A stretch of DNA of 64,000 bases from Isoetes taiwanensis. Lineage: Eukaryota > Streptophyta > Lycopodiopsida > Isoetales > Isoetaceae. The notes beneath the pieces are model-generated. The model was given only the letters and a program-made list of their open reading frames with translations, was not told the DNA's origin and searched no databases. The stretch lies in contig JAJEKV010000096.1 in NCBI GenBank assembly GCA_021234155.1, forward strand, positions 3,597,678 through 3,661,677. The letters are read 5' to 3'. Made by a program: the position numbers and the translations under genes. Shown here piece after piece: positions 54,957 to 64,000 of the stretch (its first letter is position 1; each line of letters begins with the position of its first letter).

Positions 54957-55118
54957 AGAATTCTTATCTTCGGCGATTCTACTGTCGATACCGGCAATCG
55001 AAAGCTTACTGCCAGTGGTAAGATCCAAGTTATTAGGGCAGATCATGCTCCATATGGCCAAGATTTCCAGCCGCCCGGACCTACCGGCCGTTATTCTAAC
55101 CCTGCTAGTCTACCGGCC
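54957..55118 (+). pseudogene. GDSL esterase/lipase fragment
   Basis: ILIFGDSTVDTGNRKL followed by RADHAPYGQDFQPPGPTGRY matches the first conserved block of plant GDSL esterases (catalytic Ser in FGDS; PYG.DF and PTGR(F/Y)SN downstream). Only about 55 of some 350 residues are present; the frame drifts into unrelated text after SNPASLPAV. No signal peptide or later blocks were found. Confidence 0.65.
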
Positions 55119-55269
55119 GTTAGTCTGCTCTGCCCCTGCTGCATCATCTGCTCTGACAGATTTGATATATCAATCCGGCCAGTAAGGTTTCCCAACACAA
55201 TCGATATTTCTTCATCCCCAACAGACCAGCACGGCTTTCCACGATTAATCACCTGATACTTTGTTGTTT

Positions 55270-55578
55270 TCAATCATTCAGAATCCGACTTATAATCCCT
55301 ATCAGCAGCTTCAATTGAGCTCGAAAAATGCAAGGCTTCAGTTTACCTTCGCCGGAGTTAGATCCACAAACGGAAGAAGTCAAAAGCTCTGTTCTGGGCT
55401 CGATTTCGGAAGTTTCAAACTCTGTGTAAGCTGCATTGACGGTAGTAAAGCAGTGGGATTTTTTGGAGAAGGAGGAAGAAGGAGAAAATGAGCATTTGGG
55501 AGAACTGTTGTGGGAGACAAGGGTGTTCCGGCGACGCCATAGCCGGGAGATGGAGCTAATGCAAGCGCCCATTTCCAC
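55270..55578 (-). CDS. possible first exon with plastid-type N-terminus
   Basis: A leftward frame starting MEMGACISSISRLWRRRNTL, Ser- and Arg-rich and poor in acidic residues at first, as in plastid or mitochondrial presequences. A donor-like GAAG/GTAAAC is found near 55,350. A possible continuation (GKPCWSVGDEEISIVLGNLT) lies at about 55,110-55,250 after an acceptor-like CAG. The family is not recognised and the coding call is weak. Confidence 0.25.
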   Translation of the reverse strand: MEMGACISSISRLWRRRNTLVSHNSSPKCSFSPSSSFSKKSHCFTTVNAAYTEFETSEIEPRTELLTSSVCGSNSGEGKLKPCIFRAQLKLLIGIISRILND

Positions 55579-56174
55579 GATGTTGTGCTCTGCTATTTGA
55601 ATTTAATGGCTGAGCAGTGAGCAGATTCCGCAGAATATTCTCTGTTTAAAGAGCCGCCCACGTCTATTTCTGCTTAAATTTCAAAGCTTCTTCTTTAGCC
55701 ATTCATACGTGTCAATCAATGCCACATAAGCTGACATGTCACCATGTCTATTAGAGTAGTTGATAAACATCAAGGTATATCAATGTCTCTTGCCCTACAC
55801 AAGACACATTTATTCTAGTTGTTTAGAGAAGAAACTACATATATTGAACATATCGACCACTACTTCTAAATAAGAGAATCTTTACAAATTAGAAAATCAA
55901 AATAAAGCTTGTATCTCTTGGTAAATTTGTCCTGCAACACCTTTAGATGACAAATCCCTCCATTATCTTTGGATAGTAAAGTTTTGAATTCTTTCCCATT
56001 TGGTCTGTAGTAATTAATAAACCCGGTGTTTCTTTAATTAAGTTTTGCACCACGTGTCCCCAACCAAAATCATGATTGCGTGTAGCCACAAACGAGCGAT
56101 AGCCATTATATAAACATACATGTAGCCACAAGTTCCGGCCTCAAATGCTATACTACTTGCTTCATATGAATATG

Positions 56175-56287
56175 TAGCATAATAACAGGGGGTTTTCTTT
56201 ATGTTTTTGTACGCTTTTCACTAAGGTTTTCCTATGATTTCGTGATGTATTCAAATGGATGTACTAATGCGTACATCTAGAGTGCAC
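56175..56287. repeat. dispersed 110-bp repeat, copy 2
   Basis: Same-orientation partner of 36,735-36,848. It is immediately followed by the tandem repeat at 56,324. Confidence 0.75.
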
Positions 56288-56323
56288 CATTTCTGAGCCA
56301 TTGATTTTAGCCTTTTTTTTTTC

Positions 56324-56590
56324 AATGGTCAACAACCAATGGCTCACAACAAAAGCCCTTTTTTTGTGCGTGTGGTGCATAATGGTCAACAACCAATGGC
56401 TCACAACAAAGCCCTCTTTTTGTTGTGTGGTGCGTAATGGGCACGTGAAGGGCTTGAAAATCAATGGCTCACAACAAAAGCTTTTTTTTTTTTTTTTGCG
56501 TGTGTAGTGCGTAATGGTCAACAACCAATGGCTCACAACAACAGCCCTCTTTTTTGTGTGTGTGTGCATAATGGGCACATGAAGGGCTTG
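56324..56590. repeat. tandem repeat around CAATGGCTCACAACAA
   Basis: Four units of about 60-75 bp: CAATGGCTCACAACAA, then AGCCC or AGCT, a T-run, GTG-rich text and GTAATGG/CATAATGG. Units two and four also carry GGGCACRTGAAGGGCTTGAA. The open frames on both strands here are translations of the repeat. Confidence 0.85.
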
Positions 56591-57214
56591 AAGGCGTATG
56601 TATGTAGTTTAATTTCCACGCAACACATTTCTTATCATAACTTCCGATCTAGAGCTCTGTTTGAGATGATTTTTATTATGTTGGAAAGCTCTCTCCCAGA
56701 TCTTTTTATAGTGTATGATATGGATATGTTTGGTTAAGTTATTTATGCTAAAACAAAAATTTTTCGGTCGGATTTGGTAGGCTTTCACATCCTACCGGTG
56801 ATTATCTGAGGATTGTGCTATTGGATATTGTTTTATGGCTCATTTTGAATGAAGCTTGCAAAAAATTACCATGCATTTTAGATTTTGAGGCTTGCAAAAA
56901 TTACCATGCATTTTTAGATTTTGAGGCGAGTTATTAAGCAAATTCCAAGGCTTCTAGATCCTTGTGCTAACAAGCGAAAAAGTTTCCCACTTTGGTTTCT
57001 CACCACAAGAATCCATGGAGGCCAAAGGTCAGCTGTTAAATTCAGTTGAAAAATGTTTGTGTATGGGTGTTGCAAACTTTATGACTTTCAGAATAATGGG
57101 ATCAATCTGCTCTATCTTTATGGTAACTTTTACTTATGTTTTATTTGTTTTATTGTGATGAAATTCAAAAGCTACAGGTGATGAAAGCCTCAAATGAATT
57201 CTAAAATTTTTGTC

Positions 57215-57482
57215 ACATGGGGGGGGGGTGTGACATCCCTAAGGCCCCGAAGGGGCCAAATTTTTTTTTTTTTGCAACACAAACCATTAACATCCAACAT
57301 ATTAAAATTAAATCCCCCAACACATAACAACCAACACATAACAACTATTGACATTAACAACCAACACATAACTACCATTGACATTAATTAACACAACCAT
57401 TGGGTCCAGCAAATTTAAATTAAAATCCCCCTTAAACCCCCTTTGGTTTGGGTGCATATTCACACGGGGGTGACTCCGGGCA
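57215..57482. repeat. LTR-like or TRIM-like repeat
   Basis: Begins near a G-run with TGTGACATCCCTAAGGCC, includes CCCCGAAGGGGCC (a palindrome), a T-run, several copies of CCAACACATAACAAC and ends with GGTGCATATTCACACGGGGG. The start and the match to 39,300-39,420 suggest a solo LTR or short LTR-type element, but no boundary or target-site duplication was established. Confidence 0.45.
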
Positions 57483-57709
57483 ACGAGAGCTGTTGGATAG
57501 GCATATTCACCCCTTATTCCTTAATCTACACCGTTTTTGAGTGAGATTTTTGGTGTAGTATTTTAATGTAAAAACAATAGAAGTTGACCTATATAGGGCC
57601 AAACTGGCGCGCTTTTGGAACAGACATAATCCCAATTTAAATGAATGATGGTTCTAAAGTTTGTGGTTTGCAGTAAGTGTTTACTAAGGTGATTTTTTAA
57701 CATGTTTAA

Positions 57710-58375
57710 CAGGTATAGTTTAATTTAGCACTTCATGTGTACGGTTTATGAATGTGGTATTTTAACATTGTATACATATGTGGTTTATATATGGTGTTCA
57801 ATATGGTGGTCCTCTAACATGTTTAGTAGGTATGATTTATCATAACACTTCATGTGTGTGGTTTAGTAGGTATGGTTTATCATAACACTTCATGTGTGTG
57901 GTTGTATGTGGTTTTTAGAGTGTAAACAAACATGGCTAAATGTTGTGAATGTTTTTTGATTCATAAGTCACTATTGGTTGTTTGTCCATGATATTTCATG
58001 TTTAGTGCGTTGAAACCACGAATGGTTTACTAGTAGAATGCATTGGTTCTTAACATCATTTTAACTGTGGTTAAGATTATAAATCACTAGTGTTTTGCAG
58101 TTCAAAGCATTCCAAGTTAGATTGTTAACACCTCAAATCAATAGTGTTTTGCAGTTCAAAGCATTCCAAGTTAAGCTTGTTAACACCTCGTTATATTGTA
58201 GCTTTATATGTAGTGTTTATTTGATAAATCTTTAATACTTAACCATTCATGATCGCTAGTGTTTTATTGTTCAAAGCAATACAAATTAGTTTATTATAAC
58301 TTCTCATTGTATTCTAGCTTTACATGTAGTGGTTTGGTTAATAAAACATCTAATACTTTCCCAATTCATAATCTG
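57710..58375. repeat. local tandem duplications
   Basis: TTTATCATAACACTTCATGT followed by GTGTGGTT occurs twice in direct contact (57,835-57,902), with a diverged third copy at 57,720. TTTTGCAGTTCAAAGCATTC occurs twice at 58,094 and 58,146, with a third variant at 58,261, each followed by a TTGTTAACACCTC-like text. Non-coding. Confidence 0.75.
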
Positions 58376-59168
58376 AAGTGCCATCCATAGTACATCGGGC
58401 CAAGGAATCGAACCTTGGATCAACCATACTCCATGATATAGCAACATGGCATAATATGATCCCTCGAGAGTGATTCTTTCCCTTTTACATCCAAAAAGGA
58501 AATTAAAAAAAAAATGCAATTGTTATTACCTTTCCAAGGTATAAAGAATATTTGGGCATAATTGATCCTAAAACTAAGGCATCTAGAGCAGCAATTAAAC
58601 TGTAAACAAACTCCAAGGTGTTCTATCACACAATTAAGGCTAACAAGCAAAAGGAAAAACAGAGCTTGGAAAATGGATGGCATGCAAGGTAAAATGCTTC
58701 ATTTGGCTTTACCGCTACCTCAGAAATTTAAAAGAAGATCAAGAGCACGAGCCTGGATGGAGTTGGTCTGCAGCTGATGCCCCTCTATTCTCCAGGTAAA
58801 GGGAACATAAAACTTATGTTGGGAACCATCAAAATGGAGATCTCTGAAACAGAGCCAAAGCATATGTACCTAAACAACAAAAATTCATCAGAACAGAGGA
58901 CATAACGATCAACCAACGTTTGGTGGAGATGTAGACGATGACGCTTACCTCCGTCATTCAAACTGGTTAAACTGGTTTTTTGTAGATATACATCTGCCAG
59001 AAATGTAAAGCATGTTAAGAGCAGATCGGTCACCCGTTTCCTTGATAAACTACGATAAGACGGGAAAAAAGTAGAAACATTTATAACCTATGATGTTTAT
59101 GTCATGGTAGTTGAAGCTCCATCCCAGCCTGTTGCAAAGTCAGACCGCCCCAATAAATCCAAAGTTTG

Positions 59169-61077
59169 AGGCTAGGACTGGAAATAAGGTTGCTGAGTTA
59201 TTCCATGCTGCTGGGATATATTTGCAAATGGAAATGAGAAAGGAGGAAAGCTATTCTGCTGCATAACAGCTTGTAAATATTGTGCCTGCGCTGGTGTCAT
59301 GTCAACCACTGCACTTGCTATTCCAGGCGCTGTTATTAGAACCTTTGTGTCCCCTGAATTAGATACTGAGGCTCCTGAACCAGAATTTCCACTCAAAAGA
59401 TTGGTCGGGTGTGCACTAGATGCTCCCTGTGTAACAGCGAAGCTGAGAGGCACACCAGCCTGCATGTATGCTCCTAGAGTAAGGAAACCATCAAAAGCCC
59501 CAAACACTTGGAAAAGGTATGAGAGCTGTAACCTGTAAAGCAACGGATGGCTGTTGGTTGTTTGACTGCTTTCTTGAAGATTCTACAGGAGTTCAATCCT
59601 TGGCTTGTTGGCCAGTTCCCGCATTCGCATCTCGCTCACTTGACAGTAGACCCTCCCGCAAAGATTCCCCCACTGGTGACATTCGCTGAATTCCCATCTA
59701 GTGGAGCATTTATATTATATGACTTTGCACCAAAAAGGCTTGCTGGATTTGCATAGACAAATGGATGCCGAGCTAATTGCTGCTGAATCTCAATATAGTG
59801 GGCAATATGAACATGAAAGGCACAGCGTTTCCATCTCCTTTGTGATGGATGGCAGGATATGAGAGCGGCAACTGCAAAACATATCAGTGTATCTCCTTTT
59901 CAACCAACAAGCACATACAAAATCCCCTGCAATCGAATGAAAAAGCAGTATACCTGTATTTGCGCAGAATTAGTAGGATCCGTTGCAAAAGATGCTGGCC
60001 AGCCAGCGGCAGCAGCAGCAGCAGCAGCACTGAAGTATCTGCGAACGTCAGAAGCCAAACGAATAACTACATGCAAACCCTAGACATAAATAGATCTAGA
60101 GTTCACGTACGCAAATGGAGAAAGAAGCCCAGGCCACATGTTTGCAGAGGGAGGATTAATAACATCACTGCTTGTAGTACTGCTGAAAGTACAGCTTGGT
60201 GCTGTAGAAACAGAAGCAAGAAATGATGCAGCAGCAGAAGCAAAAGTAGCAGCAACTGCAGACACAGCAGTTTCCAGGTTCATTCAACCAAATAACAAAA
60301 ATGAGATTTCTGACGAGCAGAAAGTCTTACCAGATCTCTCGAGCTTTTGTGCTGCCCTTGTCTCGCTCTTTCCACCCTCCAAATTCTTTTCCAGAATTTG
60401 CTTGGCTGCTTGATCTCTCTTGATCTTTTAAAGCACTTCCATGAGCCTGTTTCATTCCGATTTGCTTCAAATCCTTTTCCAGTTCTTTTCCTACTTGTAT
60501 TTGTTTGTGGTCCTCCAAATCAAATAAAGGACTAGTGTTTGCCTGGTAAAACAGATGTTTATCTCACTGCTCCAGAACAAATAAACCAATGGAATTTAAA
60601 TTACAAAATAGGCAGCGTAAATTTACCACAACTCTCTTATCTTGCACATCCTTCCCAGCAACCTCCATATTATCCATGAACTTCTCATCTGGTATTGGAG
60701 AAGCCTGCACAGCATAAAAAGAAACTTGAGCAGCAGAATCAGCATTTATAGAAGTGATAAATCAAATTCCAGGTTACCATCAAATCTATCTCAAACTTCG
60801 GAGGCCGGTTATTGTCCACAACTTCAGGAGACCTAAAGAATTGAGCCTCCAGCTTCCAACGTTAAAGAACTCGAGGTCACAGGAACACCATGAAAGTGGT
60901 GGAACCATGAAAGTCAGAAGTAGGCATATCAGAAGGCATTGTTGGAGGGTATCTATTCGAAGGCAATGGCTGGTCTGCATCTTCCGCTTCACCTTTGGCT
61001 GCAAGGGTATCGTTAGCCAAGCCTGTCTCGCAGTGCCATCGTATCTTTGTCAGAATGCCATCTCTGCGCCTTCGCAT
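59169..61077 (-). CDS. TIC-like: TIME FOR COFFEE-like nuclear protein (multi-exon, partial)
   Basis: Leftward coding blocks with splice-like borders: NNRPPKFEIDLM (about 60,775-60,815); SPIPDEKFMDNMEVAGKD (about 60,635-60,705); a Lys/Gln-rich block (60,330-60,530); WPGLLSPFAY (about 60,120); an Ala run (from CAG/GCA repeats at 60,006-60,029) then GWPASFATDPTN; KRCAFHVHIAHYIEIQQQLA with SLFGAKSYNIN (about 59,690-59,815); and MTPAQAQYLQAVMQQNSFPP with FPFANISQQHG (59,172-59,310). This order of PPKFEIDLM, WPG, KRCA.H..IA..I..QQQ..., LFGAK..N and a final PFPF block matches plant TIC/TIC-like proteins, clock and stress regulators in the nucleus. It is much shorter than angiosperm TIC (about 1,500 residues), the N-terminus from ATG 61,077 is not recognisable, and one frame shift lies near 60,850. 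It may be a decayed copy. Confidence 0.55.
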
Positions 61078-61100
61078 CTCTTCCACGAAACATATGATTT

Positions 61101-61126
61101 AGGGTTAACCTAACCCTAACCCTAAA
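61101..61126 (-). promoter_or_regulatory. telo-box-like motif upstream of the TIC-like gene
   Basis: On the minus strand TTTAGGGTTAGGGTTAGG stands about 25-50 bp before the proposed ATG at 61,077. Two to three telomere-type units this close to a start codon are typical of plant telo-boxes, which occur in promoters of growth-related genes. Too short for an interstitial telomere. Confidence 0.45.
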
Positions 61127-61388
61127 GGTATCCTTTTTATATTTTATTACACATCAAATGTAAGAGCTTTGTAGCACGGTATCTTGGTTCGGGAATTTTT
61201 TTTCTATCAGCAGTTTTCCTATTGGATTTAGGCCAGCAAACCAGCTATGAAGTCCCTTGCCATTTTTGCTGGGAGTACCAAGAAAAATGCCTATTTTTAG
61301 CAGGAAATTTTCCTCGTGTTTCTAAACTGTACTGCCAAATTTCATTTCCATACGGTTACACGGCTTCCGGGGAATTTCCCGAACCAAG
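61127..61388. other. short intergenic stretch
   Basis: AT-rich, upstream of the TIC-like gene. ACATCAAATGTAAGAGCT at about 61,151 recurs at about 61,826. Nothing else recognised. Confidence 0.4.
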
Positions 61389-61975
61389 CACGGCATTCTA
61401 ATGTCGTTAATAGCCTTTGAGATGTATTCTAGTCTCGTTACTAGCTTAGTATAGATTTTACTAACCAGCACATGTCATTGTGAAGTTTCGCCTCAATAAA
61501 AACGAAAATCTATAAACAGAAACAAAAAAAAGGGAAAAAAAAAAGCTAAAGATCGCCATAGAAAAAAAAAACCTCGAGAATAGGGTACTTTGAGACAAAT
61601 GGCCATAGAAACTAGAAGAGTAGGCGAGCGCCGACCGCTAAGCGCCATCGCCAGAGCTCTGCTTGGAAAAAAATGCCAGGAAAAAAAAGCTCCCAATTTG
61701 CATGTTGTGGGGGGGATGCCCACAGGTCGCACTTTCCGGTGTGGCCAGTGACCCGCTCCCCCCTGCTACCGGTCGTGGGACCCCACCATCCACACCAGAA
61801 AGTGCTCCCAGTGGACATCTCCCCCATACATCAAATGTAAGAGCTATGTTAAAAAAACTATTCTATTCTATTGTAGCACGGTATTCTAACGTTGTTACTA
61901 GCCTTTGAGATATATTCTAGTCTCCTTACTAGCTTAGTATAGATTTTACTAAGCAGCACAGGTCATTGTGAAGAT
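61389..61975. repeat. direct repeat of about 100 bp, copies 490 bp apart
   Basis: 61,389-61,487 and 61,876-61,975 share GCACGG(C/T)ATTCTAA, TAGCCTTTGAGAT, TTACTAGCTTAGTATAGATT and AGCACA(T/G)GTCATTGTGAAG with few differences. The spacer includes A-rich runs and a GC-rich part. A short LTR-type element (TRIM) or a simple duplication are both possible. Confidence 0.7.
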
Positions 61976-64000
61976 TGTTAGTGGCACTCGCCACAACAAA
62001 ATTAGTGGCGAATTACTCTCTTTTATGGCATTATTGAGTTTGCAAATGTTGTGATGAACATCTATCTAAAGGTACATGTAAAGCGAGAAAAACCTTACTA
62101 CGCAATATGATATCTAAAAGTGCCTTGGAGAAAAAAAATTGGTTCAACAACCACCTGCATTATCTATCTTTAAAGGCTGAAACATAAAGCATACACTAAT
62201 TGAAATAGGCATGCAAAAATATGATCAAATTACACTAAATTAGGTGTTGACTTAGTTGTCACTAGACGATCTGCCTTCTCTTTCACTTGTATGTAGATAG
62301 AACAATTTGATTGGAAGCAAAGCCATATTTTGGACCATGCATGAAAAGAATGGCTTGTAAAAGGCAAACATGAATATGGAGCCTAAGAACATAGATAAGG
62401 AATATTCTTATGGGCACTGAACCCAAAAACTTCTTTCCTGATAAATCCAGCATAGTAATAACAATTATATAGTCAACTGAGAAGGTAACATGGAATTTCT
62501 TAAATTATTCCCACTCTTGCTTTCCCATATGATTCCTTTCTATAATAATCAATGCTTTTATTGACTTTATAAACATTGCTTTCCTTTGGGTTTCCCATGG
62601 TCCTAAACAGGGGATGTGTTATGATTAGTTTGGGGCTCATAGCCAACAACTAAATTAAATGAATCATATGGAATTTTTCAATGACTGACAGCCAGAGTTT
62701 TAGAGTGAGGATATTCGATGTAAGGTATATTCATCTTCTTTTGCTCTTAGGCTTTAAGAATAGGCAATAATTTAGAGGCTCTAATGTTTGCTTTATCAGG
62801 TGTCAATTGTGTAACAAGGCACTTGCTAAACTGGCTACTTTGTTTGAGTTAAATTATTTTATCATGCTTAGACTTTGGTTACACATGTTGTATGCATTTG
62901 AGGTGTAAGTGCCAGTTCCAAATCTTCATGAATATCTACACCATATAATCATTTGAAATCAAATTGTATTGTGTTCAACTTTTGTGTTTCTTGCTTTGGT
63001 ATAGGACCTTCTTTCATAAATATATATGTCTTTTTGCATCTTGGCACAATATGCCAACATCCACTAACAAGGGCAGGCTGTTAGATTGTTCATGGAATCG
63101 AATTAGGTTTCTTCTGATTCGTTAGACGATGCTTCTTAGTTGCATTTTTCTATGGAGTCACGTAGGCGATACATAGAAATTGATGCAAGCATGTTTATGG
63201 GTCGAATGTTTATGGGTCTTTGATGTTAACCTATGCAATGGTGGCCACAAGACCATCTCAAACTGACAAGCGGGTTCAAAGTTCCATTTTAACATAAACT
63301 TCAATATTATTGAATAGAGCATTTAAATGTACATGTCCATAACTTCAAGGCTGCTTAATATGTGTTTACCCCCCAAAATACATGTCTTCTTCAATTCAAA
63401 TGAAATGTTTATTTAATTTAAAATGGCCGCCCATCTACAAAACTCTGAAGCAATGACTTGCTAGATTTCCAACTTCTACAATAACAAACAATAGACAAAA
63501 ATAAAAGAAAAAGCAGTTGATTAAAGAAAGGAAAAGGAAAGAAACGTAGAAATGAGAAACAATTTTTTAGAAATAATTGGTTTGCACCTTTACGATTGCC
63601 TTTGTATTGGATCCCATAGGCAATTTATATAGTATGGACAATAAAAAATCAATTCAATTACTAAAAAAATCATCTCCAGAAAATCATCTCGAGAATAATT
63701 CCCATCTTTCAAAGACCATTATAGCATAACATTTTACTTCTTAATATATACTGGACGTGGACATTAACTTGGTATTGAGATTTTGAAAACCATGTTAGAA
63801 ACCTCTGCTAATCAATATAAGAAGTGTGAATGCAAAACCATATATAGTTCTAAATAACCACTATATCTATTCTTAATGGTTTGATAGCGGCTAATTATGA
63901 CAATTGTTTTTTGGGTGCTTTATGAATAACCACTATGGATAACCACTATGACAATCAACTCCGTATCGAAAACCATTCTACAAACCACAACCATTTTATA
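61976..64000. other. AT-rich intergenic, nothing recognised
   Basis: No open frame of interest, no RNA gene and no clear transposon were identified. Short repetition of AACCACTATG at 63,925-63,960 is the only pattern seen. Confidence 0.4.

Larger units (their letters stand above)
55600..59168. other. intergenic, several repeat blocks
   Basis: No gene recognised. It holds a dispersed repeat copy (56,175-56,287), a tandem repeat (56,324-56,590), an LTR-like repeat (57,215-57,482) and local duplications (57,710-58,375), listed separately. The last few hundred bases should include the 3' end of the TIC-like gene. Confidence 0.4.

Noticed and set aside
61101-61126. Interstitial telomere
   Set aside because: Only two to three units are present, which suits a promoter telo-box rather than telomeric sequence.
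1-64000. Transfer RNA, ribosomal RNA or organelle-derived insertions
   Set aside because: No cloverleaf with A and B boxes, rRNA core motif or plastid/mitochondrial gene text was noticed on reading; a covariance-model search would be needed to exclude them fully.

Overview
The window is nuclear DNA of a land plant. The evidence is two intron-containing AP2/ERF transcription factor genes, a TIME FOR COFFEE-like gene, relics of a peroxisomal serine-glyoxylate aminotransferase and a GDSL esterase, a plant-type Ty3/gypsy element, a LINE fragment, and large AT-rich gene-poor stretches of decayed transposons. A non-flowering vascular plant (conifer or fern) would fit the TE types and spacing, but the sequence alone does not fix the clade.

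Layout. 0-5.9 kb: hairpin cluster, unrecognised degenerate sequence and a diverged segmental repeat. 5.9-6.9 kb: ERF gene 1 (+). 8.1-8.5 kb: aminotransferase relic (-). 8.5-12.3 kb: repeats. 12.3-31.6 kb: a large DNA-transposon complex. 34.5-35.5 kb: ERF gene 2 (-), a paralogue of ERF 1 with the same MCR start and a phase-1 intron at almost the same codon. 37.75-38.03 kb: 5'-truncated LINE with a target-site duplication. 39.7-44.1 kb: truncated, broken Ty3/gypsy element (-) with a probable LTR. 44.2-49.1 kb: a second kind of multi-exon DNA-transposon gene (-) holding a foldback MITE at 47.45-47.98 kb. 49-59 kb: mostly repeats plus a GDSL relic. 59.2-61.1 kb: TIC-like gene (-). 61.1-64 kb: AT-rich, with a 100-bp direct repeat.

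The most interesting part is 12.3-31.6 kb. An outer element carries a rightward DUF7869-like transposase gene and a leftward second gene. It is split at 15,697/29,600 by a 13,898-bp inner element with identical 25-bp terminal inverted repeats and a CATT target-site duplication. Removing the inner element and one CATT restores the outer reading frame across the junction. The inner element has its own DUF7869-like transposase gene (leftward) and a rightward second region with unrecognised ORFs and an FCP1/NIF-like phosphatase pseudogene. Both elements share one design: two genes pointing outward from a centre, with non-coding parts studded with palindromes whose sequence differs per element (TATTCCGGAATA type in the outer, CTCGACTCGCGAGTCGAG type in the inner). 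This looks like a poorly described class of large plant DNA transposon with 4-bp target-site duplications.

All transposase genes seen here carry stops or frameshifts, so these copies look inactive. Only the two ERF genes, and with less certainty the TIC-like gene, look like working host genes.
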